From: Setaria digitata
Lineage: Eukaryota; Nematoda; Chromadorea; Rhabditida; Setariidae
Assembly: GCA_003640385.1 (NCBI GenBank)
Contig: RCAB01000003.1
Location: forward strand, 620,001-684,000
Reading direction: 5' to 3'
Length of the DNA: 64,000 nucleotides
Shown here: one piece after another, positions 38,901-49,888 of the stretch
Layout of the letters: each line of letters opens with the position of its first letter
Position numbering within the stretch: the first letter of the stretch is position 1
Position numbers and translations under genes: made by a program
Notes under the pieces: model-generated
Seen by the model: the letters and a program-made list of their open reading frames with translations, nothing else
Databases searched by the model: none
Told to the model about the DNA's origin: nothing

Positions 38901-41212
38901 TTTTTGCAATAAAGTATTAACGAGAAAAGTACCGCACACATTCGTCGTAACTGTATAACGATGCGGTTCTTTACTACATCTTGTGAACACGATAGCTTTA
39001 CTACATCTCAAATGGTGCTATATCACTAATGCTCTTAGTGTGCAACTTCTCTACTTCCAAACGTGAACATACTCTCAGGTGCTCGTCAGTGTTAATTTCC
39101 TCGTCGAGATTTCGATCCTTATATTTTCCATTCATGATATTGAGACCAAAATGATACAATAGACGATCCAGAACATAAGCTGGCCGAAGGTGTGGACTAT
39201 TTTTTAAATTGTAAGCACACTGTGGGTGTTCCTACGGTATAGCAAATTATCACTAATAGAAACAATTCATAGGTCATTGTTGTAACAATAAAGCGACTAG
39301 CAAAAATAAAAATAAAATTAGTAACACAAAATAATGCTTGCAATGTTATCAGTTGGGAATTCAAACTCTACATGATAATAAAATCATGATTCCATTTTGA
39401 TAATAAGTTATGCGACATACAAGAAGCCATGTTGCATTCCGTGCCGCATGATTCCACACAACATCTTGTATAGACAATAAATGATAATCTTTTTCCAGGG
39501 TTTCTATTAGTAACTCCAAATCGTCATAGGTATATTTCTTCTCCTATTAAGAAAAAGTTATTCGAAATACAAAGTGCTCAAAAGTTTTGAAATGTTCGAG
39601 AATGGTGGAAATCCATAAAATTTGAAAATCATAGTAGGAAAGTGCCTTTGCTTTTCTACGCAATAATTATTATGATAAAATGCAAAATAAATTTCACAAA
39701 AAATCAAGCATTTGATAAAGAATGATCCTATCATTTATAAATTGCAATTTTTACGGAACATTACTTACGAGAGTGCTGAAGTCGGGATTCAGTTGCATTG
39801 GGTCGGCGATGCAGTAACTGAAAAGTTAGCAATACAGTCGAAATTCTAAGAAAATGAAATTATACGAAGGTATATAAATGAAAATATGCACAAACTGTAT
39901 TTCATAAAGAAGAAATAATTTGGAAATTTTCAAGCATAACTATTTTCAAAGCATTGTTTTAGACTTAAAATATCGAACAAATTAATAATCAGAAAAGCGA
40001 AATGAAAATATCGAAAATTTGAATTTCAAAATATGAATTTTGGGAATTTATGCTAAAGAAATGCATTCAAATGAAAAGTAGTGGTAAATCAAATGTCCCA
40101 AAATACGTTATGATCACTAAGAGGTCGCTCTATTTAATTATGACATGATATGTACCTGCTATTTGAAATGCCAAGTTGCTGAACAGGTGTGAAATGAATC
40201 ATATTATATCCAGCCTTAGCAGCTACCTTTAATCTTTCTTTCCACATATCAAATTTCCCAAGAAGCTTTGAGATATGCGTAATGCATGTTACAGCATTTA
40301 ATTGTAATGGATGATTATTCAAGGATAAATTTGGCATTACCAGAATATACCCACTACCTGCGGGTCTACTAAAATAAACATTTTAGATCCTTCATTAATT
40401 GTGCAAATTAATTACATCAATTAATTGCACAAGTTTTGAAAAGGTCATTAGTTAAATTAAAATATTATTATACTTTTCATTATCAGCTACAAAGTAATAT
40501 GAGAAAGCGCCGGAACGATCGCATTTAATTTCAGCAAATGTTGCAAATTCGTCAGCTCCTTTTTTCCACGGTATTTTACCCGAAATTGAGGTGAAAATGT
40601 CTACATTTCGTCCCAGAAGGCTTACACCACGAACAAATCGAACTGTCCAATCTAAAAATTATTCCAAAAATAAATAGCTAATATATCATAAAGCATTGAT
40701 TAATATCAGTTGAATTGAAACCTAATTTAGCATTAAAATTTAAAGAACTAAATTAATTACAAAAGCTCATTTTTTATGTCTATTCGACAACAATTTCGAG
40801 CAACAAATGAAAAATGCACTGAAGTCCTCAATTCTAACTGTCAAACAACTGTTTGATCTGAATTCATCAGATTAAGTTTTTAAGTTCCTTCGGTTCTTCT
40901 TCATAAATTGTAATTTCCGACTTTAATTCTTCTTTTTTTTCTAATAAATGATATCACTGAAATAAACTTATTTCAATTTTAAATTTTTTTATTTCCAGGA
41001 ATTTTTTTTAAACAATTTGAAATAGAGTTTGAAGGAAAACATTTTGATTGTTTTCTTAATTTGCGTTTCAAAAACTGCAGCAAACCTTTCTGGATACGAA
41101 ATACTGATTCATCTAGTTTTTCGCCGTAATTAAGAGTAATGACACGTGTTTCCAGCTTTCGGCTTTCTTGATTATCATTCTTCAGTAAATAAATAGCCTC
41201 AGTTAGACACAT
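29961..41212 (-). CDS. agl-1: glycogen debranching enzyme (AGL)
   Basis: Cytosolic two-activity enzyme that clears glycogen branch points: an N-terminal 4-alpha-glucanotransferase (GH13-like) and a C-terminal amylo-alpha-1,6-glucosidase (GH133). Thirty-one exons sum to about 1,525 aa; human AGL is 1,532. Exon ends, 5' to 3': 41212-41086, 40651-40474, 40368-40156, 39817-39769, 39543-39421, 39231-39073, 38824-38716, 38539-38422, 38310(or 38313)-38077, 37873-37723, 37252-37146, 36723-36651, 36544-36421, 36333-36170, 35877-35776, 35408-35280, 35137-34987, 34801-34742, 34681-34510, 34134-34052, 33925-33875, 33763-33620, 33224-32954, 32679-32434, 32097-31875, 31770-31659, 31546-31307, 31207-31014, 30919-30822, 30565-30478, 30245-29961. 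Likely transferase residues: Asp about 536 (RIDNCHST), Glu about 565 (TAELFT), Asp about 637 (THDN). Glucosidase blocks: [37 protein letters not shown] and the terminal [12 protein letters not shown]. The ninth exon's acceptor and tenth junction are the least certain. One intron has a GC donor. Confidence 0.93.
37551..37583. repeat. dispersed short repeat, copy in AGL intron
   Basis: ATTCATCATGGCGGATTCCA and its continuation match 50342-50370 (in an ARL2 intron) with one substitution and one shifted base over about 28 bp. The two copies are 12.8 kb apart in unrelated introns, so a dispersed element is likely. Confidence 0.55.
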
Positions 41213-41961
41213 TATTATTGACACCTTACAAGCAAAAAGAAAGCTAAAATAAACAATCTGACTGTAAACATTCAGTATGTTGTCATTAGCGATATTAATA
41301 AATTAAAAAAGTATGCATCGTCACCTATAAAGATCACTTATCCAACGACTTTTTATTTCTCATTACAAATTCGGACTGAACCTTAAAAGAAACAAAATAA
41401 AATTATCTGACAAGTGCACTACTTTTTTAAAATATTTGCTTTAAAAAATATGAATTGGTGAGTGGATGGAGTGTCAAAAATGAAATAAAATACAAGTGGC
41501 AATCAATCAATAATTTGTTCACTTTTGCAATTTTTTTGTGTGGTGAAGAAAATGTGAGCAGAAAAGTATTTCAGCGAATCAGTCAAGAACGAAAACCGGA
41601 AGTAAGCATACCGCTAAGGAAAACCGGAAAACAGAAGTACAAGTATGATAACAAAAGTATTAAAAAAGTCGGAGAGGAGATTATAGATGGAGAACGTAAA
41701 CAACTGCAGTAAGTGATAGCAACGAATTCCAGACTAACTAATCGATTTAGTTAGATGCTTACTCCGTCCCTCTCCTTTCCCCGAATTCCCCGCGTTCGAT
41801 TTGGGGGAAGAACTCATATAGAACACCGCAAAGAGTAAAAACGGGAATTGGATTGCGGGATCAAGTAATTACCGTTACATGGAAGGTCTGCTGAAGTGCT
41901 GGAGAGGAATGAGGAGTTGAAGTGATGCTACTAGTGTGAAGTGAATTGATTAGAATCTAGT

Positions 41962-42147
41962 GTGATGAACCACGTGAGTGACTGTGACGAATATTACGCA
42001 AGTGAAAGTGATCACGGATCATATGAATTATATGTGAGGAGAGGAAAACAAACGGATATGTTCGAGAATTGGCGTCAACACTTAGCAGCTCTTAAACTGT
42101 TGCGAGAATCTTACGCCCTCAGAGATCGATCAAAATCACAAAGATAA
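41962..42147 (+). CDS. small orphan open frame
   Basis: ATG to TAA, 61 codons, with composition like real protein: acidic start (SDCDEYYASESDHG), then a basic amphipathic part (ENWRQHLAALKLLRESYALR) ending RDRSKSQR. It lies on the strand opposite AGL inside the putative first intron of that gene. The last codons and the stop are in the first unit of a 36-bp tandem duplication. A CACGTG E-box overlaps codons 3-5. No homologue is recognised; it may be a single-exon gene, part of a longer one, or chance. Confidence 0.3.
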   Translation: MMNHVSDCDEYYASESDHGSYELYVRRGKQTDMFENWRQHLAALKLLRESYALRDRSKSQR

Positions 42148-42201
42148 GCAGTAGCTTGCCTTCGATCAAAATCACAAAGATAAGCAGTAGCTTGCCTTCG
42201 A
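42126..42201. repeat. 36-bp perfect tandem duplication
   Basis: Unit starting CGATCAAAATCACAAAGATA repeated about 2.1 times with no mismatch. Identity suggests a recent event (or an assembly artefact). The second copy starts just after the stop of the small open frame at 41962. Confidence 0.85.
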
Positions 42202-42289
42202 CCTATTCAAAGTAAAGTATTCAAATGAGCTCTATGCTAATACAAGTTCACAGCAGACGTTTGTTAATTAGCTCAATGCATTTTCTTAC

Positions 42290-42394
42290 CTCTGCAATGT
42301 GATTGGTCTCTATTGTGCTGGGTGATTCTACAGGCTGTCTCTTGCTCAGCTGAAGTTCTGATTCATTTGTTTCAGGTGTTTCCTCAACGTTCTT
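42290..42394 (-). CDS. possible upstream exon of AGL
   Basis: A 35-codon open segment between a GGATTTCAG acceptor and a GAG|GTAAG donor. It is phase 0 at both ends and joins in frame to an acceptor-like TTGTAAG|GTG twelve nt before the AGL ATG at 41212. The product is acidic and Ser/Thr/Glu-rich (EETPETNESELQLS). The AGL model is already full length without it, so this would encode an optional N-terminal extension, or be chance. No start codon exon above it was found. Confidence 0.3.
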
Positions 42395-43176
42395 CTGAAA
42401 TCCTTTGCTTTCACGAAATAGAAATTAAAACTTTTTGCACTATGAATTGTACAATCATTTAGACTGATGAATTTACAAATGTGAAAAATACGACTAACAA
42501 ACCGCTTTCGTTTAATTTTAGAAAATTATTAAGACATGCAAATTTCTAAATTCATTCATGCATTACTTTCAAGCGTATTTGTAAGAAATAGCAGTGATAT
42601 CGACTGATTCATTTAATTGCAATGTCAGCCTTTCAGGAAATAGCCGGAAGAATCAGACGTTCTGATTTCCTTACCCCGCTTTTGCTTTGTTGTAGTGATT
42701 TGCTTTTTTCTTCTCCTTTTTCTTTTAAAACCAATTACACAAATGTTAGCAGGAAAGGAATAACGTAAAGACTGAACCCTTTCCCTATCAGTACGCATAT
42801 TCCTCACATATGCATTTACTTCCTTTTTTGTAAACGTACGTAATCTTTTAAGTACGCGTGACTATTTCCCTTATCTGCTACTCGTCTCTATATCTATAGT
42901 ATCATTTATTTCATTTAATCTATTTTAAATACTACTACACATTTTTTTCGGCTGGCCGAGGTATCGTGAAACGGTCAACATCTGCTACATCTAGGCACTG
43001 TATATTCGGACAGATGTGTGCTTTCAATCAGAAAAAAAAGAAGTTGAAATTTAAGGACAGAGGTAAAAAATGGAAGAAAAAAAAAACTCCTTTGATTTAA
43101 AAATCGTAAAATGATCTGTTTCTCGAAGTTCAACACATCATGTGGAATTTATATCGTATTTCAAATTCTATTTTTT

Positions 43177-43195
43177 CAAAAAAAAAAAAAAAAAA
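43177..43195. repeat. poly(A) run
   Basis: A run of about 18 A, similar to others at 4119-4143 and 56047-56070 and T runs at 49338-49359 and 52143-52158. They are non-coding, and the lengths may be unreliable in a draft assembly. Confidence 0.7.
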
Positions 43196-44087
43196 AGAAA
43201 GATGAAAATGAAAACAAGTAAAAAGTGAGTAACTTGCCAAAGTTCTTTTTATTTTCAAAATTTTGAATGGCATTTCGACAATATCAACAATGAGTAAGAA
43301 CACCAACAGTAATAACAACAATAGGAAAATCAGCAGCAATGTTGATTCTTCTTATCACTCTATCACTTGTTTGTAATTGTTCCTATAATATAATAATAAA
43401 AAGAAGGAATAGTTCATCTATTCTTTTAATCATCGAAATTCATTAAAATGGTAATGTTTGCTACTGTACTTCCTATTATGTCACCCTTTTTCTCATACAT
43501 TTGTCTATTTTTGGAAGGTCACTTCCACGCATCACATATCACCTTGGAATGATTTCAGATGATCGTATTTCTCTCTCCTTCTATTTTTCATTTGGCCAGA
43601 CTTAATAGTCACAAGTTGTCTATTAAGTTTCCCATCACCATTCCATCAAGTTGTAATCATTATATTCCAATGTAACTGATCGCACAGTCAATTATCAGTA
43701 ATTTGTGGCAATAAATAAAATCAAAAAAGACTAATTAGTTAATAAGACATGTCGACTAATTAATAACAAAGGATTAAGTCAACTAATTAGTAGGGGAATC
43801 GTTAAAAAAATGATAGCTTCATTGGTCAAATCATAGCTTCCGTAATGTCTTCGATAGTTAAGCGATTTAAAATGCTGCAAAAATTAATACCAGCAGTTTT
43901 ACACATCTCTAACTTTACACAGTTTAAGAAATAGCAGAAACAAAGATATCAGTTTAAAAAAGAATACGATAAATGATGGAATTATCACCGTTATCTTTAT
44001 CACTTATCATCATTCATACCATCATTCACAGAATGCCTTATCACAGAAATCAATAAATACTGTAATAGTTTTGTTGTAAATTTATAT

Positions 44088-44210
44088 TCATATATATATA
44101 TATATATATAATATAAAATATTATATATATATATATATATTATTATTTTATTTTTTATTGTTTATATTTTATTTATATATATATTATATTTTATATTTAT
44201 TATTGATATC
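44088..44210. repeat. AT microsatellite
   Basis: Almost pure A/T sequence with (TA)n blocks, one pair arranged as an imperfect palindrome around AATATAAAATATT. Likely to form hairpins and to vary in length. Confidence 0.85.
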
Positions 44211-44738
44211 AGTTAGATCCAGAAAAATTAATTATTTTATCTGACAAAACATTCTAGGAAATACATTTTTTTATTGTTTGCTTTTTTTTTATTTTTTTTT
44301 TTTTATTGTTGCATTTGTTGCTACACCAAAATACGTGAAGTATTTGATGAGTGAATTTGGTACTTTTTGATTCTTTGAGGGAAGTGTTCGTTTATAAAAA
44401 AAAAAGAAAATTTCGAAGAAATTATTATACCAATCAAGGTTTTAGTCAGTATGAAAATTCTTTATATACTGAAAAACATGCATGAAGAGAGAGTAATAAT
44501 AAGATTAATTACCAATTAATTGATTTTGCTGGTTGATGAGGGAAGGATATTGCGAGTCCGTCAGAAGATGTATCTGTCCTTTCGTTATCGTTATCATTCG
44601 CTTCCGAACCTATCCGACATTTTCAATGTTTCCTATGGATGTTTAGAAAACTGATCGTTAACCATTCAGATCTCGCTCAAAGAAACTCAGTAATCAATTA
44701 GAAATTTATTAATTGCGTCTAGGAATGCCGCCACGTTG

Positions 44739-44953
44739 TTACAGCTTCTTGTTTCGATCATTTTTAAATGTTGACATAAGAAATTGAAATGCAGCGTGCG
44801 CTGCTACTTCGCGGTTAGGCTTACTGCTCATTTGCTTGCACTTGGCTGTGAAACGTTTAGACGTCTGCGATAACTCAGGATAAGATCCGAGGAGATTTGA
44901 TTGAGTTCCTTGAAACAGGCTGTGTTCAGCATGTAAAGACTGATATTGCAAGC
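44739..44953 (-). CDS. possible terminal exon of unknown gene
   Basis: From a TTTTGTAAAG acceptor a 70-codon frame runs to TAA at 44739, followed 29 nt later by AATAAA (44705-44710 on the minus strand). The product is polar (AEHSLFQGTQSNLLGSYPEL, then KPNREVAAHAAFQFLMSTF) and shows no domain I know. Stop plus nearby poly(A) signal plus acceptor make a real last exon plausible. Candidate upstream exons on the same strand are 46801-46701 and 46485-46427, which join to each other in phase but not directly to this one. Confidence 0.35.
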
Positions 44954-45347
44954 CTTTACAAAATGCAAAAAACAGCAAATGAGACTGTCACATCACTCCT
45001 TCGCTTCATTTTAACGGCAAAATTGCGTGATTTTGTTTGATAGTAATAGTAATAAGCAATCACAGCACATCTGTTGGGTCGTAATCTAACTGAAATAGAA
45101 GTAAATTTAATTTCCAATTTAGCATCAACCATTGAACTTTAACGACCAATTAGAAAGATTAAAAGTTAATTAAATGGTATGCTACGAGTTTTGGCTTGCT
45201 AATTATTTTATTATCTTTCTACTCGTTTGCGTCATATTTCATAACATGTGCTTGTCCCTTGCAGCGGGATCGATAATTGATCATTATTATTATTACATGA
45301 CTGAAGGCCACTTATACATCCACCTCATCAGTTTTATCATATATGAA

Positions 45348-45361
45348 TGACCTCGAGGTCA
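45348..45361. promoter_or_regulatory. everted nuclear-receptor half-sites
   Basis: The perfect 14-bp palindrome TGACCTCGAGGTCA is TGACCT and AGGTCA separated by two bases, the form of an everted AGGTCA element. Binding is inference. Confidence 0.4.
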
Positions 45362-45710
45362 AGCGGCAACTTAATCCCACTACAATTTCTACCTGATGTT
45401 GCACCGATTCTTCTTTTATCCCTTCTCTTTCGGTACAAATCAATTTGATTTGAAATAGAACAGAGCTTGAATTCTTTCTCCAATATTCATTTGCTATGCA
45501 AATTTAATATTACGGCATCACTTCGTTTAGGCGAGACCAATGGCCCCAAAAGTATTGCTGATAGTTGCACTTGAGAAAACAATGCCAAATATGTATTGAA
45601 TGTGGGAAGTAGTACACTAAGAGAGGGAAAGAGAGAGAAGTTTAGAGTTACAGGTTCATTATTCGTAAATGTTTGCCCGCTCTTTATAGCATGTTTAAAT
45701 GAGAACTCAA

Positions 45711-45756
45711 GGGTCAATCGATTGCTTTACCTCAAGGTCAAACAATCGATTGACCT
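45711..45756. promoter_or_regulatory. inverted repeat with three AGGTCA-type sites
   Basis: Arms GGTCAATCGATTG (45712-45724) and CAATCGATTGACC (45743-45755) are perfect inverted repeats of 13 bp. The 18-bp loop contains a further AGGTCA (45735-45740). Each arm contains the ATCGAT palindrome. This could be a hormone-receptor type element, a hairpin, or the relic of a mobile element. Confidence 0.45.
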
Positions 45757-46426
45757 CTGTCTTTCTACATTCCTTATCCACTCGATTATTACACCAGTGC
45801 ACTGAAGCGTTGTGCTTACTTTTTCTTTTGCTTTTTTGTATCAATAAAAATTAGATTGATTGTATTTATTTCTCGACCGGATTATTGAACTGGATTTGCT
45901 GTATCGAAATCTTCCCCACACTGCTTGTTTGTTCAGCCTTGAAAACAAGTAGAACAATTAGCTTCGTGTTATTACTCAAGTGATAGAGTAAACGTCCGTT
46001 CATCTTTCACATAGCTGATTCAGTCATTATCTAAAGTCACGATTCCATGAAAACTCATGGATACGTTTTGCGAAACGATCACTCTCACATATGGCATTAG
46101 CAAAAATATTCTTCATCAATAGTCATTGAAACATACAGGTTTTCAGCTATGTAAATTCTTCTCTTTTCTTTTGGTGCTTCCTTTTCCAATCCAAATTAGG
46201 CTAATTGACTGGACATACGATTTTGGCAATATACCATTGTCATCAGAAAGACATTTCTTTTCCTGAAACTCTCTAGTCTTAGCTTTATTGCTTCGAGGAA
46301 GTGGCGAATTTTACTAATTGATTTTTACGTCCTCAGTCATCACTTCCAAAGTATTTCAACAGAATGTTCCACTTTTTCACTATAATGAAAAGAAAATGAA
46401 ACATCATCCACACGGTCCGGACTTAC

Positions 46427-46801
46427 AGCCATCCATAAATTAAGATAGAGACGAATGGATCTGGTTCGTTGCAGAATGCACGCCACTTAATTTATACCAC
46501 TTTGATGATTGTGGTTTATGTACTGTACCATACTACTCAGCTGGTTGGGTCGCTGTTTTCGAATTGCTACGGTTATCTGTTGCAGTTTCGCAGGATTAGC
46601 TTTTACTAAGCCTAAGGTAAAGCGTTTGGATGAGAATGAAAAGATTAAATAGAGTAGCAGTTACAGAGGGTGAATAAAGCATACATGTGCTCTCGCTAAC
46701 CTGTATACTGTGAATGAATCGTCTGCACGAGTCAGTGATGCCACTCAGTGCGTAATGTTGGTCTAGAGGATGATTGGAAGTGGGTGTCCTGACATTCAAC
46801 C
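46427..46801 (-). CDS. two candidate exons of unknown gene
   Basis: Segment 46801-46701 lies between a GCTTAAG acceptor and a CAG|GTTAGC donor and reads SNHPLDQHYALSGITDSCRR near its middle. Segment 46485-46427 (AAG acceptor, CT|GTAAGT donor) reads WRAFCNEPDPFVSILIYGW. The first ends and the second begins in phase 0. A missing exon would be needed to reach the possible last exon at 44953. No homologue is recognised, and no start codon was found. Confidence 0.22.
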
Positions 46802-47027
46802 CTTAAGCAAATCCAGTATGGGAAGGTTTACTGGGATGTAACGTAAGTTGTCTCTGGAAGGTCACTTTCTCCCCGATGGTACAGGTACTGGCGCGACTAC
46901 TAATAGTGAGACACCTTATTTTTAATAGATTTTTTGTGCACTTTCTGCTGACATTGTTCCATGCATGTGCATGGCGTTGCTATGATATATAGATTGGATA
47001 TGTAAATTAGACATAATTATCTGTTTC

Positions 47028-47029
47028 AG
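47028..47029 (+). promoter_or_regulatory. trans-splice acceptor of eIF3g
   Basis: CTGTTTCAG ends at 47029, 17 nt before the eIF3g ATG at 47047, with an AT-rich stretch before it. It matches the nematode spliced-leader acceptor consensus. Confidence 0.55.
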
Positions 47030-47046
47030 ATAAGTTTTTTGGAGAG

Positions 47047-49217
47047 ATGGCTGGAACAGCACCAGGCAGTGCACCTCCACTTCCGAATCTGTAAGTTGTG
47101 GAGTCTTTTTCATCATTTCTGTCTTGGCAAACTCTTACTGTAACTTTTTCCGGCTCAGTATTTTAAAGTTTATTGAAAGTATGAAAATGTTTTAGAGGCG
47201 AAAAGTTTTGTCCTTGTTGCATTCCGTTTTCGCATTCTAATTACTGCTGCTTTATTGCAGGAGTTCAATTTCTGCAATTGGTAGCTGGGCAGAAGCAGTC
47301 GAGCAAGAGAGTAAGTCGTTGAGAGTTTTTAATCAGTGATTGTTTCTTCTATCATAAATCTGGTGATAATTACATGATAAGAGTTCCAATGAAGAAAGAA
47401 CCAAAAACGTTGTTTAGCAATGCGGATTTATGGTTATTTCTTTTAAAGACATTTAATGCTGAATGGTGGTTCTAAAGTACCATGAAATAAGATTATTCGG
47501 CAGCTCCATACCTTCTTTTTCAGCAGATAATTGTACCATCACTGAATAGTATTTCGAACGATCATAGCACTAGAAAGACACTAAAATATGTGAATTTCTT
47601 AATCGGGAGGAAATATTTTAAACTACTTCCCTTTGAAACTTTTTAATTCTGTAGTGTTTTGACTATTCGGTCTGGTTATTTTAGCTTTGAGTGGAGAACA
47701 TGAATCGACAAAGGATGGTATTAAAGTTGTCACAGATATCATTTCTGATGATACCGGCAAATATAAGGTCAATAAAATTGTTATAAATTCTAATTTATTA
47801 TATTGATTTGTTTTCCTTGAAAGGGAAGAGTGCCGCCAATTAGTATGAATATAGAAACTCCTAAAGAATCGGAAAGGCGATTAACTACGTTCAGGGCATA
47901 AATTCAGATTTCTAACGATGTCTGGTTTTAATTTACTTATTTTTATATATTTTATATATTGAAGGTTGTGACAACTTTTAAATTGGTAACAAAAAAAGTG
48001 CCAAGGCCGATAGCAGAACGGAAAAAATGGAAAAAATTCGGGCAGTGCAAAAACGATGGTCCAGGACCGCATGTGTCCACAACTTATGTTGCTGAAGAAG
48101 TGCTCATGCAATTTATTAGGAATCGTGCGGGTGAGGTAAGTAGTCGCGGATGCTGCTTTTTTGGCATTTTATTGTATAACTAGGACATTAATGGTATCTT
48201 TTTAGCAACAGCTTGATATTGGTGATGAAGGGGCGAAAGTTACAGCTACCACTGGAGGATCATTCACTCATTGTCGCTACTGTAAAGTTGGTTTTCTTTT
48301 ATTTTTTTTTTTCAAAATAGATAGTGTGCACAGATTAATTGTGACCATCTCTCGGAGAATTGGAACTTACTGTAAATTGTTCTTGTTCAGAATAATTCTC
48401 ATTGTAAATTTTTGAGTGGACTAATAAATTAGTATTAATAGTTCAGTAACATTACTGGAATCAATTAACAGAACTAGATAGCTAAAGTACTTTCATATAA
48501 ATTCATATTCTAAAATCTTTTTTAGTCGGACGAGCATTGGTCCGTGAGTTGTCCTTACAAGTCAATGTATGCGAAAGATGATGAGGAAGATTTAGACAGT
48601 AAAGAGAAAGATATAAAACTTGGTCCAACCGTATCCGGATCAGGAAAATATGTGGCACCGGGAATGCGTGGGGATCGGCCAGCGATTGCAGGTGGTGCAG
48701 AAAGGAGATCGGAAGAAAATACTTGCAGGGTTACAAATTTACCAGAAGAATGTGATGAAATGGTTCATTTTGTTGATCCACGTTATTTTCTTCCGTCAAA
48801 ATTTTCCAGCTTATCTTTGATTTCCAAGATATTATCATTAATGATCTGGGCAATTTTTTTTTTTTTTTTTTATGAAATATACGTCTGGCGGAGTTCTCGT
48901 TTGTCTTGTAACGTTGACTGAAATGTACAGCTGCAAATTGTTTGCAAAGTTTGTTATATTTTGCATAATCTAGCGTCAGTACTAGGAGATGATGAAATGA
49001 AATACTGCAATATTTTTAGGAGTTGCGTGGTTTGTTCGGTACTGTGGGTACTGTAAATCGTGTCTTTATTGCGAAGGATAAACATACAAATAAACCGAAA
49101 GGATTCGCTTTTGTTACGTTTGAGCATCGTAGTCAAACAGAAGCAGCAATACAAAAGTTGAATGGATATAAGCTGGATCATCTTGTGCTAAAAGTTGAAT
49201 GGACCAGGTCTATTTAA
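47047..49217 (+). CDS. eif-3.G: eukaryotic initiation factor 3 subunit G
   Basis: Core translation-initiation subunit that helps scanning and termination recycling. Seven exons keep frame: 47047-47090, 47261-47310, 47685-47767, 47965-48135, 48206-48286, 48526-48762, 49020-49217 (TAA), giving 287 aa (human 320, C. elegans about 260). Seen: the SWAEAVEQE start, the KYKVVTTFKL segment, a CCHC zinc knuckle CRYCKSDEHWSVSC split across exons 5 and 6, a GKYVAPGMRG linker, and a C-terminal RRM with RNP2 CRVTNLPEE and RNP1 KGFAFVTFE, ending DHLVLKVEW. AATAAA at 49436-49441 may end its transcript. ARL2 follows 671 nt downstream on the same strand. Confidence 0.96.
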
Positions 49218-49435
49218 TTTTGTACATTTTAAATGAGTTGTGATATTTTTACTAATGTGGTAAAAAGTGATACATTCTGAAATGTAGAAATTTTCTATGA
49301 TGCAGTTTTTCTATCTCTCTGTTACCACAATTTGTTTTTTTTTTTTTTTTTTTTTTTTCTATTCATAATGTTGAGCATTATTAGGGAAATGGGAGCTGAA
49401 TTTATTAAATTCAGTTTTCAGTGAATCACATTTTT

Positions 49436-49441
49436 AATAAA
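49436..49441 (+). terminator. polyadenylation signal of eIF3g
   Basis: AATAAA 219 nt after the eIF3g stop, about 450 nt before the ARL2 start codon. A long T run (about 49338-49359) lies between stop and signal. Confidence 0.5.
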
Positions 49442-49888
49442 ACGACTATGCGGAGTGAATCTTCTTCATTTCAGACCGAACAATTGATTGCATTCCGCAG
49501 CTGATATGATGTTTGAAGTCGGTTGATATTGATGTGAAATTCCATTTTTCTTTTCTTTTTATTAATCTCTTATAATTATGATTGGATAAAGTTTTCATGG
49601 GCTAGTCTTTTTTACGATTTCAGTGAAAGTTTTTAATAACTACCCGAACAGTTGGGATTATATAAAAGAAACGAAGCAGTTCCTTTCTTCTTACTCATGA
49701 TTTTATATTTTGCACTTTCTGTAATTTGCATTAGGATTTGAAAGAGCAAAAAGAAGAGATAGGGATGTGCAGATCCTTATTTTACTCAAACAGTAGTTGC
49801 ACTTCCTTCACGTTATTTTCGAACAGTTTTTAATATGTAGCATATTTCCGGGCATACAACATCAAACAGGAAAAGCAGAATTCCTGAA

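Larger units (their letters stand above)
41213..47029. other. intergenic region between AGL and eIF3g
   Basis: About 5.8 kb between divergent genes. It holds a possible extra 5' AGL exon (42290-42394), a plus-strand small open frame (41962-42147) with a 36-bp tandem duplication at its end, an AT-rich microsatellite (44088-44210), a cluster of AGGTCA-type inverted repeats (45348-45361 and 45711-45756) and several open minus-strand segments with splice-like ends between 44739 and 46801. The rest is AT-rich with A or T runs and nothing recognisable. Confidence 0.6.

Noticed and set aside
41455..41712. Plus-strand 85-codon frame
   Set aside because: Lys-rich AT-driven composition, alternative start only, no splice or poly(A) context.
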